Source: Colwellia sp.
GTDB taxonomy: Bacteria; Pseudomonadota; Gammaproteobacteria; Enterobacterales; Alteromonadaceae
NCBI GenBank assembly: GCA_013215385.1
Contig: JABSOY010000009.1
Span: 204,167-268,166 of the forward strand
Reading direction: 5' to 3'
DNA: 64,000 bases
A program made the position numbers and the translations under genes. Each line of letters starts with the position of its first letter. The stretch's first letter is position 1. This document shows, piece by piece, positions 53,414-61,260 of this stretch. A model generated the notes under the pieces. That model saw only the letters and a program-made list of their open reading frames with translations, was not told the DNA's origin and did not search any database.

Positions 53414-53806
53414 ATGAAAAAAACGTTATTATTATTAACAGCATTATTATCATTATCTCTACCAGTTTCTTCTCCAAAGGCAGCTGACTATGCTTATTTT
53501 GGTTTTGAACCCGCGATTATTACTAACTATGTCGCGGTAAAGAAAAAACTAGGCTATGTACGCTTAACAGTAGAATTAATGATTGAAGATTCATCAAACT
53601 ATGATGTTGTTGAACATCATGCCCCCTTGTTACGCGATGCTATTATTACCATTATTGGTCAGCAACCCGAAGCAAAAATAAAATCTATCAATGGTCGCCA
53701 TGAAATTCAGCGCTTGTGTGAAGCAAAAGTAAAAAATCTTTTAACTAAAGAAACAGGTAAGCCACTGATAAAAAAATTACTTTTCACTCAATGGCTCGAT
53801 AACTAA
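53414..53806 (+). CDS. FliL-like secreted or membrane-anchored protein
   Basis: 130 residues from the ATG at 53414 (GTGGA upstream). A signal peptide or anchor (about 1-22, ending PKAAD) precedes a FliL-type domain: YVRLTVELMIEDSS, APLLRDAIITIIGQ and KPLIKKLLFTQWL. FliL supports the flagellar stator, but this copy sits between ubiC and glpG with no flagellar genes. It is probably the extra FliL-like gene often seen near ubiC in Alteromonadales, with unproven function. Confidence 0.82.
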   Translation: MKKTLLLLTALLSLSLPVSSPKAADYAYFGFEPAIITNYVAVKKKLGYVRLTVELMIEDSSNYDVVEHHAPLLRDAIITIIGQQPEAKIKSINGRHEIQRLCEAKVKNLLTKETGKPLIKKLLFTQWLDN

Positions 53807-53816
53807 AAATAAACAT

Positions 53817-53836
53817 GGCCGAAATCACTTTCGGCC
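53817..53836. terminator. Terminator hairpin between convergent genes
   Basis: GGCCGAAA, loop TCAC, TTTCGGCC: a perfect eight-base stem between the FliL-like gene and glpG, which end within 10 bp of it on either side. Confidence 0.75.
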
Positions 53837-53846
53837 TAATGATTAA

Positions 53847-54719
53847 CTAACGGCGTTTCAATAAAAATATGTTAACGGCCGCCAGCAAACAACCGCTGAC
53901 TAAGCCAAGTAAATGTGCGGTATTTGCCATATTAACCGGTAATACATCGGCGTAACCAAGCAATAACCAAAAGAGTAAAAAACCAATAATCGGTTTCGAA
54001 ATAAACAAGCCTTTTGCTGGTGCTAACCAACCGTACCACCACACATAACCAACCAAACCATACACAACCCCAGATAAACCACCAAAATTAGGCCCTGAGA
54101 CAATAAACTGCCCGAGATTAGAAAGTATTGCGGTGATCAAAAATAAATTAATTAACGCGCCCTTCCCCAAAGTTCTTTCAACATTACCACCCAATTGCCA
54201 CCACCACATCGTATTAAAGACAATATGTAGCCATGAAAAATGATATAAGGCGGGGCCTAATAATCGCAAAGGTGAGTCCAAAAACGCCTCAAGATTTAGC
54301 TGTTGATAAAAGTGTAACAAGCCAAAGGTAGACTGAGCGAAGCCAAGCGTGCTAGCAATAAACACCAACCAACAAAGAGCAAATATTGTTAACGTTACCC
54401 AACCGGCATGGGCAAAAAATTGTTGCTGAAAACTTCCTAACAATGAAGGTGAATGATCAGTCACTGGTGTTACTTCAGCGTTATTCCATGCTGCCTGCTG
54501 ATATTTTTCTTGATAAGGATCGGCAATAAATTCTGAAAAGATATTTCTCGCACGGTCAAGCTCGGTCGATTGGCAATGAATAATATATTCACTGTCATGC
54601 TTTTGCACTTTTGCGGCAATATTAAGACTTACTAAGTAATTAGCGAACAACAACGCAATATTATGCTGAGACACTTTCACCAACGGACTTAACTCGTTAT
54701 TTTCACCAAGCTCCGACAT
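53847..54719 (-). CDS. glpG: Rhomboid intramembrane serine protease GlpG
   Basis: 290 residues. An N-terminal cytoplasmic domain (about 1-95) is followed by six helices. The catalytic Ser is in GGLSGVVYGLVGY and the catalytic His in NTAHLLGLVSG. HFSWLHIVFNTMWWWQLGG gives the oxyanion His/Asn region. It cleaves membrane-spanning proteins within the lipid bilayer. It follows glpE by nine bases, the usual glpEG order without glpR or glpD here. Confidence 0.95.
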   Translation of the reverse strand: MSELGENNELSPLVKVSQHNIALLFANYLVSLNIAAKVQKHDSEYIIHCQSTELDRARNIFSEFIADPYQEKYQQAAWNNAEVTPVTDHSPSLLGSFQQQFFAHAGWVTLTIFALCWLVFIASTLGFAQSTFGLLHFYQQLNLEAFLDSPLRLLGPALYHFSWLHIVFNTMWWWQLGGNVERTLGKGALINLFLITAILSNLGQFIVSGPNFGGLSGVVYGLVGYVWWYGWLAPAKGLFISKPIIGFLLFWLLLGYADVLPVNMANTAHLLGLVSGCLLAAVNIFLLKRR

Positions 54720-54728
54720 TATCTTTAA

Positions 54729-55064
54729 TTACCTACTCACTTCGACATCTGTCGGAAAACGTATTTGCCAATCGGTAAAACCACCGTCAAGTGAATACAC
54801 CTCAGTAAAGTCTTGGCTGATCAAAAATTCCGCCGCTTGTTGGCTTGAAATACCGTGGTAACAACAAACGACAACAGGTGCATCTAAGTCAGCTTCACGA
54901 ATGAAATCTGAAAAATTTTCATTACTCAAATGAATAGCACCCGGAATATGGTTTGCTTGAAACGAAGTCGCATCACGAATATCAACCACTACATATTTTT
55001 GTTCATTCATCCCTTCATGCAAAGTGGCTAATTGCATATGAAGGAAAGCTGTTTGTTCTGTCAT
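54729..55064 (-). CDS. glpE: Thiosulfate sulfurtransferase GlpE (single rhodanese domain)
   Basis: 111 residues from the ATG at 55064, with GGGA nine bases upstream; an ATG at 55070 is too close to that site. The rhodanese active-site loop is [13 protein letters not shown], with the second Cys in the catalytic place, and [21 protein letters not shown] is the entry motif. It transfers sulfur from thiosulfate to cyanide or a thiol acceptor. Its short size matches GlpE (E. coli 108). Confidence 0.93.
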   Translation of the reverse strand: MTEQTAFLHMQLATLHEGMNEQKYVVVDIRDATSFQANHIPGAIHLSNENFSDFIREADLDAPVVVCCYHGISSQQAAEFLISQDFTEVYSLDGGFTDWQIRFPTDVEVSR

Positions 55065-55081
55065 TATCATTTTCCCAAAAA

Positions 55082-55131
55082 AATTTCGTTGCTAATGTAG
55101 CATATTTCGAGCTTACATAAGCAACGAAATT
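55082..55131. repeat. Long interrupted inverted repeat upstream of glpE
   Basis: AATTTCGTTGC (55082-55092) and GCAACGAAATT (55121-55131) are exact inverted copies. Between them a second, bulged pairing (ATGTA with TACAT, GC with GC) extends the stem. It lies between the divergent glpE and 55247 genes, 18 bases from glpE. Confidence 0.8.
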
Positions 55132-55246
55132 ATTGTCAGCTAATACTTCAACAATAATAACTTTTTATTAACATAAATAGACAAACTCATAGAAAATGAT
55201 TTAGTCTGGTTAACCACAGCAGGTTTAGCTAAAACAAGGAGTCAGT

Positions 55247-55828
55247 ATGGTGCAGATAAATAGTACTATTGGCGGAGAGATTTCCCAAACATTAGTCACA
55301 GCAGAGCTAATATTTAGCGAACCTTGTACTTTACCTGAAAGCCAAATTGAAAAGCTTTGGCAAATATTTTCTCAAATTGGCGAACATTGGAAAGACGTTT
55401 ATAACGAGTCTAAAAACTTAAAAAGTGCATGGTTAGAAATGATCAAAGCAAAAACGTCGCAACAACCAAGTTATAGCGCTGAATATATCAATGCTGTGCT
55501 AGTCATTGAAGAACTTACTCAGTTGTATGGCGAACAACAGGCCTATAAAACACTCTTTTTCAGCTATAAAATCCCCCAAAGCCAAGCAGAAAATAATACT
55601 GAAAAAACGCAGCCCATACTTACCACCTTACTCGCTCATGCAAAATATTATGTGATTGACGAATTTATTCGCATGCAAGTATTGTCAGGCGGTTTTAAAC
55701 ATTTTGGCGGCCAAAGCAATGCCAGTGGTGAAGTTATAAAAGTTAAAGGGGTGAATTACAAAGGTTTTGTCAAAGGTAGTCGTTACCGTAACGAAAATTT
55801 AGCACGTACATTCGAAGGCAAAACTTAG
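55247..55828 (+). CDS. Small protein of unknown function heading the GMC / ferritin-like operon
   Basis: 193 residues, no signal peptide, mostly helical. I recognise no family with confidence. The C-terminal part (LSGGFKHFGGQSNASGEVIKV and YKGFVKGSRYRNENLART) is Gly/basic-rich. The gene begins after AAGGAG, and the GMC oxidoreductase starts 18 bp after its stop. By place and size it could be the small subunit that GMC dehydrogenases such as gluconate dehydrogenase carry, but those are normally exported, so this remains a guess. Confidence 0.6.
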   Translation: MVQINSTIGGEISQTLVTAELIFSEPCTLPESQIEKLWQIFSQIGEHWKDVYNESKNLKSAWLEMIKAKTSQQPSYSAEYINAVLVIEELTQLYGEQQAYKTLFFSYKIPQSQAENNTEKTQPILTTLLAHAKYYVIDEFIRMQVLSGGFKHFGGQSNASGEVIKVKGVNYKGFVKGSRYRNENLARTFEGKT

Positions 55829-55846
55829 CGCAAGGAGGAGGATCAA

Positions 55847-57427
55847 ATGGAAGAACATGATTACATTATCGTTGGCTCTGGCGCAGCGGCAACCGTGTTG
55901 GCAAAAAGAATATTAGAAAAGAATCCACTGACCAAATTATTGATGCTCGAAGCGGGCGATTTAATTCCGGCTAAAGAACGTCGACAATGGTGGAACTATA
56001 CAACCTGTGCCGGCGGACCATTACCTTATCAATACACCTACGATAAAAAATCAGATAACCAATCAACCATAGGTAAAGATGGTCAACCGACCTGGACTAC
56101 ATCAGGTGGGCGAGTAAAAGCATTTGGTGGCTCTACCATGCATTGGGGCGGCTGGGCGTTACGCTTTAAGCCAGAAGATTTTCAATTATTCACCAATACT
56201 GGTCAAGGTGCAGATTGGCCGATAGATTATCACGAACTTGAACCTTATTATGCTCAAGCAGAGCAGTACATGTCGGTGTGTGGTGATGAAACAGAAAACT
56301 GGCAACCCCGTTCAACGCCTTACTCTGTGCCACCTTTTCAATGGACAGCCGCCGACGGTGAAATGATTAAAGCATTTCACGCGTTAGATATTCAACCAGG
56401 AAAAATGCCTGTTGCCCGCTACCGAAAATGTATGACAACGGGCACCTGCAAATATTGCCCTTATGGTGCGCGTTTTTCAGCTCAGTATGTATTACAAGAT
56501 CTGCTTGAAAATCCTGATTTTATTAATTTTAACGTCCTCACTCAATCGGTAGTCACCAAGATAATCGCGGCGAGTAAAACAAAAATAAGTGGCGTAGATT
56601 ATATCAATAATCAAACCAACCAAGCTTTTAGCGTAACAGCGAAAAAAATTATTCTCTGTGCAGGTGCTTATGAAATACCTAAATTATTAATGGCATCAAC
56701 GAGCAAAAATTGGCCACGTGGCATTGGTAATGATCATGACTTAGTGGGTCGTTATATCGTTACACATTCAATGTTGGAAGTGACAGGCAAGGCAAAAAGT
56801 AATCCGCATGGTTTGTGGCAGGAGTACGATTTCCCAACATTAATGTCTCGTACCTATGATTCACCCGAGCAACAAAAAAATGGTAAATTATTTTTGTTTA
56901 AAGACCGCAGCCGTCCTAAAATTGATATTGCTCAGCTGATGATTGACGGTATGTCGAAAATAGAGATAAATAAAAAAATACGCGGTGCTTGTGAATTTAA
57001 ACTACAAGCCTTTATGGAAGAAGTAGGTCAATACGAAAGCCGCCTCTCCATTGGCGAAGGTAAAGACCGTTTTGGTTTACCACTAACAAAAATTACTTAT
57101 CAGAAAACCGAGGAAGATGATAAACGAGCTGATACTCACTTAGCATTGATGAAAAAAATTATTGAAGAGATGGGCTTGGAAGTAATAAAAACCTTCAAAC
57201 AAACACCACGAGGCGATCACACTACAGGTACTTGCCGCATGTCGGCAACCGCTGAAACTGGCGTTACCGATGCCAATCTAAAAGTGCATAACGTCGATAA
57301 TCTTTATATTTGCTCCAATGGTGTATTTTCGTCTAATAGTGCCGTAAACCCCACTTTAACCTTAACGGCATTAGCTCATCGTTTAGCTGAACATTTAAAT
57401 CAACAAGATGAGGTTACTCATGCTTAA
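55847..57427 (+). CDS. GMC-family FAD-dependent oxidoreductase
   Basis: 526 residues. The FAD site DYIIVGSGAAATVLAKRI is at the very N-terminus with no signal peptide, so it is cytoplasmic unless carried by a partner. GGSTMHWGGWALRF, CAGAYEIPKLLMAS, DHTTGTCRMSATAETGVTD and the C-terminal FSSNSAVNPTLTLTALAHR are family blocks; the Asn of NPT is the usual catalytic-pair residue. CRKCMTTGTCKYCPYG-like cysteines (residues about 195-210) resemble the Cys-rich strip of gluconate-type enzymes. The substrate is unknown. AAGGAGGAGG precedes the start and the next gene overlaps its end. Confidence 0.88.
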   Translation: MEEHDYIIVGSGAAATVLAKRILEKNPLTKLLMLEAGDLIPAKERRQWWNYTTCAGGPLPYQYTYDKKSDNQSTIGKDGQPTWTTSGGRVKAFGGSTMHWGGWALRFKPEDFQLFTNTGQGADWPIDYHELEPYYAQAEQYMSVCGDETENWQPRSTPYSVPPFQWTAADGEMIKAFHALDIQPGKMPVARYRKCMTTGTCKYCPYGARFSAQYVLQDLLENPDFINFNVLTQSVVTKIIAASKTKISGVDYINNQTNQAFSVTAKKIILCAGAYEIPKLLMASTSKNWPRGIGNDHDLVGRYIVTHSMLEVTGKAKSNPHGLWQEYDFPTLMSRTYDSPEQQKNGKLFLFKDRSRPKIDIAQLMIDGMSKIEINKKIRGACEFKLQAFMEEVGQYESRLSIGEGKDRFGLPLTKITYQKTEEDDKRADTHLALMKKIIEEMGLEVIKTFKQTPRGDHTTGTCRMSATAETGVTDANLKVHNVDNLYICSNGVFSSNSAVNPTLTLTALAHRLAEHLNQQDEVTHA

Positions 57428-58550
57428 CAAATTAAAAGCTCAACTGAAAAAAATTGAAAATGAAATTCATGCGAAAACGCATAACTTAACGGCACTTTTT
57501 AACTTTGCTGATGAGTTATTCAAAGAAAAGCTCACTGAAGAAAATCACTCACTTAATTTAGCATTATTAAAACATTTATTACAAAGTGCGGTAACGCTTG
57601 AATTTGCGACTATGCCACCTTATTTAGCAGCATTATGGTCTATAAAAGATGAATGTCATCCTATGGCCGTTTCGTTACGTGAAATTATCCATGAAGAAAT
57701 GCTTCATATGTCATTTGCTTGCAATATGTTGGCATCATTAGGGGAAGCACCGCAAATAAAAACGGCTGTACCCGTTTATCCGGGTAAGTTACCTGCAGGT
57801 GTTCACCCCGATTTAACGGTGAAATTATCAGGTTTAAATGAGCAATCCATTATCGATTTTATGGAAATAGAAATGCCAGAGCAGATTGTGCCGATAAGTG
57901 GCGAAACCTTCTCGTGCGATCATACGGATCACAGTACGGTAGGTGAATTGTACGATCATATCTTAACCCTATTTGAGCGTTTACAACCCGAGCTGAGTGT
58001 TGACAATCAAATATCAGGTCCGCTAGCTATGTATGTGGTCGACTCTGTTGAAAAAGTAAGATATGCCATTACCCTGATAAAACGCCAAGGTGAAGGATCC
58101 CATGGCAATAGTCCTGCCGATACAGGAATGGACGACCTTGCTCATTTTTATCGTTTTTGGGAGATTAAGAAAAGGCGAAAAATAATACAATGCCGACAAG
58201 GTGGCGACTTTATCTTTGCCGACGAAGCATTACCTTTTCCTGATGTTTGGCCAATGGCAGAGGTTCCTGTTGGGGGCTACCAGCAAGCCGACGTACCTGA
58301 CAAAGCATGGCAATTAATTAAGCGCTTCGATATCACTTACAGCCAAATGATAGAAAAGCTACATGGCGCTTGGAATGGCGGCGGGCAAAGCGATATTATT
58401 CGTGCGCATGAACTTATGTTTACCTTACAAAAGTTTGCTCGTCCATTAATGGCAATACCTCGTAGTACAAGCGACAACAGCACCTATGGTCCTTGCTTCA
58501 GGCAAGTTGACCTTTCATCAAGTACAAATAAAGCGTCTAAAGGAAACTAG
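57420..58550 (+). CDS. Ferritin-like protein of the VioB/RebD (iminophenyl-pyruvate dimer synthase) type
   Basis: 376 residues from an ATG that overlaps the GMC stop (GAGG upstream). The ferritin-like core is SAVTLEFATMPPYLAALWSI, then REIIHEEMLHMSFACNMLAS (Glu and Glu/His as candidate di-metal ligands). GNSPADTGMDDLAHFYRFWEI and CRQGGDFIF complete the pattern known from VioB/RebD-domain proteins. In violacein and rebeccamycin synthesis such domains dimerise imines; most free-standing ones have no known reaction. Pairing with a GMC oxidase suggests oxidation followed by coupling, or a di-iron oxygenase step. Confidence 0.82.
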   Translation: MLNKLKAQLKKIENEIHAKTHNLTALFNFADELFKEKLTEENHSLNLALLKHLLQSAVTLEFATMPPYLAALWSIKDECHPMAVSLREIIHEEMLHMSFACNMLASLGEAPQIKTAVPVYPGKLPAGVHPDLTVKLSGLNEQSIIDFMEIEMPEQIVPISGETFSCDHTDHSTVGELYDHILTLFERLQPELSVDNQISGPLAMYVVDSVEKVRYAITLIKRQGEGSHGNSPADTGMDDLAHFYRFWEIKKRRKIIQCRQGGDFIFADEALPFPDVWPMAEVPVGGYQQADVPDKAWQLIKRFDITYSQMIEKLHGAWNGGGQSDIIRAHELMFTLQKFARPLMAIPRSTSDNSTYGPCFRQVDLSSSTNKASKGN

Positions 58551-58551
58551 C

Positions 58552-59163
58552 ATGGGTTTTAAAATAGAAATCAATTCAATTTTACGTTCTGATAACTATC
58601 CAGAATTAGAACGAGGAAAAGTATATTCTTTCGAAAAACAAGGCAGTCGCGTATTTTTCGATAGTATTCCCGTTTGGTTAACGAATACTGACTGGACCGC
58701 ACGTGCAGAAATTAGCATTGTCAGCCAAACCCTCGAAAACCACACCTTGAAAGGGTCCTTTCGTGTTGACTATATTTACCAAGGTGATGAACAGCAAACT
58801 CTCAGTAATATTTTTGTCCGTATGTATGCTGGCTTAAGTGACCCTAATATTTATCTATTATCATCACAAGCTGAGTACCAATTAGCACTTGAGAGCGGCA
58901 GCTTAGTTCGCGACTCTCTGCAAAGTGAAGGTTTTATCCATGCCGCCCCTCGCAGTCAATTAAATCGCATCGCCAATAAATATTATCGAGACAAAGTACA
59001 ACCCCTTATTTTAGTTGTTGATAAAAAACTTATTTCACCGCAAGTAAAATGGGAGCCCGCAACAGGCGGTTTATATCCACATATCTACGGCCCACTCAAT
59101 ATGAATGCCGTCATCAAAGTAGAAAAAATTTATCTAGCCGATGATGGCTATTTCCACTTATAA
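58552..59163 (+). CDS. Two-domain protein with C-terminal DUF952 domain
   Basis: 203 residues from the ATG at 58552 (AAGGAAA upstream, one base after the previous stop). The N-terminal 100 residues form a beta-rich domain I do not recognise (KVYSFEKQGSRVFFDSIPVW). The C-terminal half is DUF952: IYLLSSQAEYQLALESGSL, SEGFIHAAPRSQLNRIANKYY and GGLYPHIYGPLNM. DUF952 resembles ADP-ribosyltransferase-like folds. The fusion and its place in this operon are unusual. The last gene of the operon; a hybrid kinase follows 34 bp downstream. Confidence 0.82.
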   Translation: MGFKIEINSILRSDNYPELERGKVYSFEKQGSRVFFDSIPVWLTNTDWTARAEISIVSQTLENHTLKGSFRVDYIYQGDEQQTLSNIFVRMYAGLSDPNIYLLSSQAEYQLALESGSLVRDSLQSEGFIHAAPRSQLNRIANKYYRDKVQPLILVVDKKLISPQVKWEPATGGLYPHIYGPLNMNAVIKVEKIYLADDGYFHL

Positions 59164-59197
59164 CATTTTAATTTTTAAAATAAAAATAGGTAGTTGT

Positions 59198-61195
59198 ATG
59201 CTCAGTAAAAATGAAGAATTAGTTTCACTCTTAAAAGGTATTTTGAATGCTTCACCTGATCTCATTTTTGCTAAAGATACTTCTTTCAAATATATCGCTT
59301 GTAATAATGCTTTTGGGGCATTAATTAAGCGTTCACCGGATGAAATATTAGGTTTTACCGACGCAGAACTTTTTCACGACTCAGCACAGGCAAAACGCAT
59401 TCGAGTCGCCGATTCAACGTTACTGACCACACAAAAAACAATACGTATAGAAGAATGGGCAACCTATCCTGACGGTCGAAAAGTATTATTAGATACACTA
59501 AAATCACCCTTTTATGATAAACAGGGCAACCTCATTGGTTTATTAGGTGTTTGTCGAGATATTACCGAGCGGGTTGCCGCAGAAAATGAACTACGAGTCG
59601 CTAAAAATAAAGCGGAAAAAGCCACGGAAGCAAAGTCAGATTTTCTCGCTCGCATGAGCCATGAAATTCGCACACCAATGAATGCCGTTATTGGCTTAAG
59701 CCATTTAACCTTAAAAACGCAACTCAATCATGAGCAAAGGGATTATGTAGATAAAATTCTCAGCTCTGGTGAATCATTACTTAATTTACTCAACGACATT
59801 TTGGATTTTTCAAAAATAGAAGCAGGAAAACTATCCGTTGAACATACACCTTTTAATTTTCATGAATTAGTTAATCGATCAATCAATTTAACGGCCATGG
59901 GAGCGCACGCTAAAGGCCTAGAGTTAATCATGCAAGTTGAAGATAACGTGCCTACGGTATTGCTAGGTGATCCTTTTAGGCTACAGCAAGTTTTAGTGAA
60001 CCTACTCAATAATGCGGTCAAATTTACCGAAAAAGGATCTATTTACCTTAACGTAATCATTATTAATCAAAACGAAGAATCTGCTCTTTTGCAATGTTCA
60101 GTGAGCGATACCGGCATAGGCATGAATGAGCACCAACAACAAAATCTTTTTCAATCTTTTAATCAAGCTGATGATTCCATCACTAGAAAACATGGTGGCA
60201 CGGGATTAGGTTTAGCTATAGCCAAACAGCTGACCGAACTGATGGGTGGAAAAATATGGCTGAAAAGCCAACTGCAGCACGGTAGTACCTTTTACTTCAC
60301 CACTAAAGTTGGCAAAGTAGAGGATTCGACACTCGCATCACCGTATTTAACCACTGACTTCTCACCGCTAAAAGTGTTAGTGGTCGACGATATTTCTCTG
60401 GCTCGAACTGTATTAACCGCCTCTTTAGCAGAGTGTGGTATTCAAGCAAAACAGACGAATAACGGCAAAAGTGCCATTGACTTAGTCAGCGAAGCACAAA
60501 TAAACAATCAACCATACGATTTAGTGTTTATGGATTGGCGCATGCCTGATATGGATGGCATTGCTGCCAGTAAACAAATAAGTCAATTACCGACAGGAAC
60601 GTTATTAAAGCCATTGCCACAGGTTTTGATGGTCTCCGCTTACGACAAAGATGCGGCAAAATATGCTGCGCTAACAGAGCAAGTCAATATTGCTCATTTC
60701 ATTGAAAAACCGGTCAGTAAAACAACTTTAATAGCGGCATTACAAAATACACTATTGACGCACCCTCCTCAAAGCAGCATGAAAGAAAAGCAAACGGATA
60801 CATCAGCAAAAATTCCTAATTTTTCTAGCTCACATATTTTATTAGTTGAAGATAATGAGATGAATTTATTAGTGGCCAAAACTTTTCTTGCCGATACAAA
60901 GGTGCAGTTAGATATTGCTCATAATGGCCTTCAAGCCATAGAGAAAATAAAAAAAACAGCTTACGATTTGGTACTGATGGATATTCAAATGCCTGAAATG
61001 GATGGTTTAACTGCCTGTCAAAAAATCAGAACTGATCTACACTTATCAAAGTTACCCATCATTGCTATGACCGCACACGCTATGGCAAAAGATATAGAGA
61101 ATAGCCGAGCTATGGGTATGAACGAGCACATTATTAAACCTATAAATCCGGATGACTTATTTGAAATGCTAAGTCGGTTTTTACCAGCAGTATAG
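59198..61195 (+). CDS. Hybrid sensor histidine kinase (PAS-HisKA-HATPase-REC-REC)
   Basis: 665 residues from the ATG at 59198. A soluble PAS domain (about 10-125; SPDLIFAKDTSFKYIACNNAF), HisKA with DFLARMSHEIRTPMNAVIGL, HATPase with RLQQVLVNLLNNAVKF, DTGIGM and GGTGLGLAIAKQL, then two receivers (VLVVDDISLA / FMDWRMPDMDG and ILLVEDNEMN / LMDIQMPEMDGL). There is no Hpt domain and no membrane helix. It is a close paralogue of the next gene. It lies 34 bp after the DUF952 gene and could be read with that operon. Confidence 0.93.
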   Translation: MLSKNEELVSLLKGILNASPDLIFAKDTSFKYIACNNAFGALIKRSPDEILGFTDAELFHDSAQAKRIRVADSTLLTTQKTIRIEEWATYPDGRKVLLDTLKSPFYDKQGNLIGLLGVCRDITERVAAENELRVAKNKAEKATEAKSDFLARMSHEIRTPMNAVIGLSHLTLKTQLNHEQRDYVDKILSSGESLLNLLNDILDFSKIEAGKLSVEHTPFNFHELVNRSINLTAMGAHAKGLELIMQVEDNVPTVLLGDPFRLQQVLVNLLNNAVKFTEKGSIYLNVIIINQNEESALLQCSVSDTGIGMNEHQQQNLFQSFNQADDSITRKHGGTGLGLAIAKQLTELMGGKIWLKSQLQHGSTFYFTTKVGKVEDSTLASPYLTTDFSPLKVLVVDDISLARTVLTASLAECGIQAKQTNNGKSAIDLVSEAQINNQPYDLVFMDWRMPDMDGIAASKQISQLPTGTLLKPLPQVLMVSAYDKDAAKYAALTEQVNIAHFIEKPVSKTTLIAALQNTLLTHPPQSSMKEKQTDTSAKIPNFSSSHILLVEDNEMNLLVAKTFLADTKVQLDIAHNGLQAIEKIKKTAYDLVLMDIQMPEMDGLTACQKIRTDLHLSKLPIIAMTAHAMAKDIENSRAMGMNEHIIKPINPDDLFEMLSRFLPAV

Positions 61196-61260
61196 TTTAA
61201 CTGAATGACTCCAAATTGATTAGTTAGCAAACATGGAAGATACCATACAAGGAAATGTAT

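Noticed and set aside
53414..53806. Flagellar locus membership of the FliL-like gene
   Set aside because: No flagellar gene is nearby; the copy sits in a ubiquinone and rhomboid neighbourhood.
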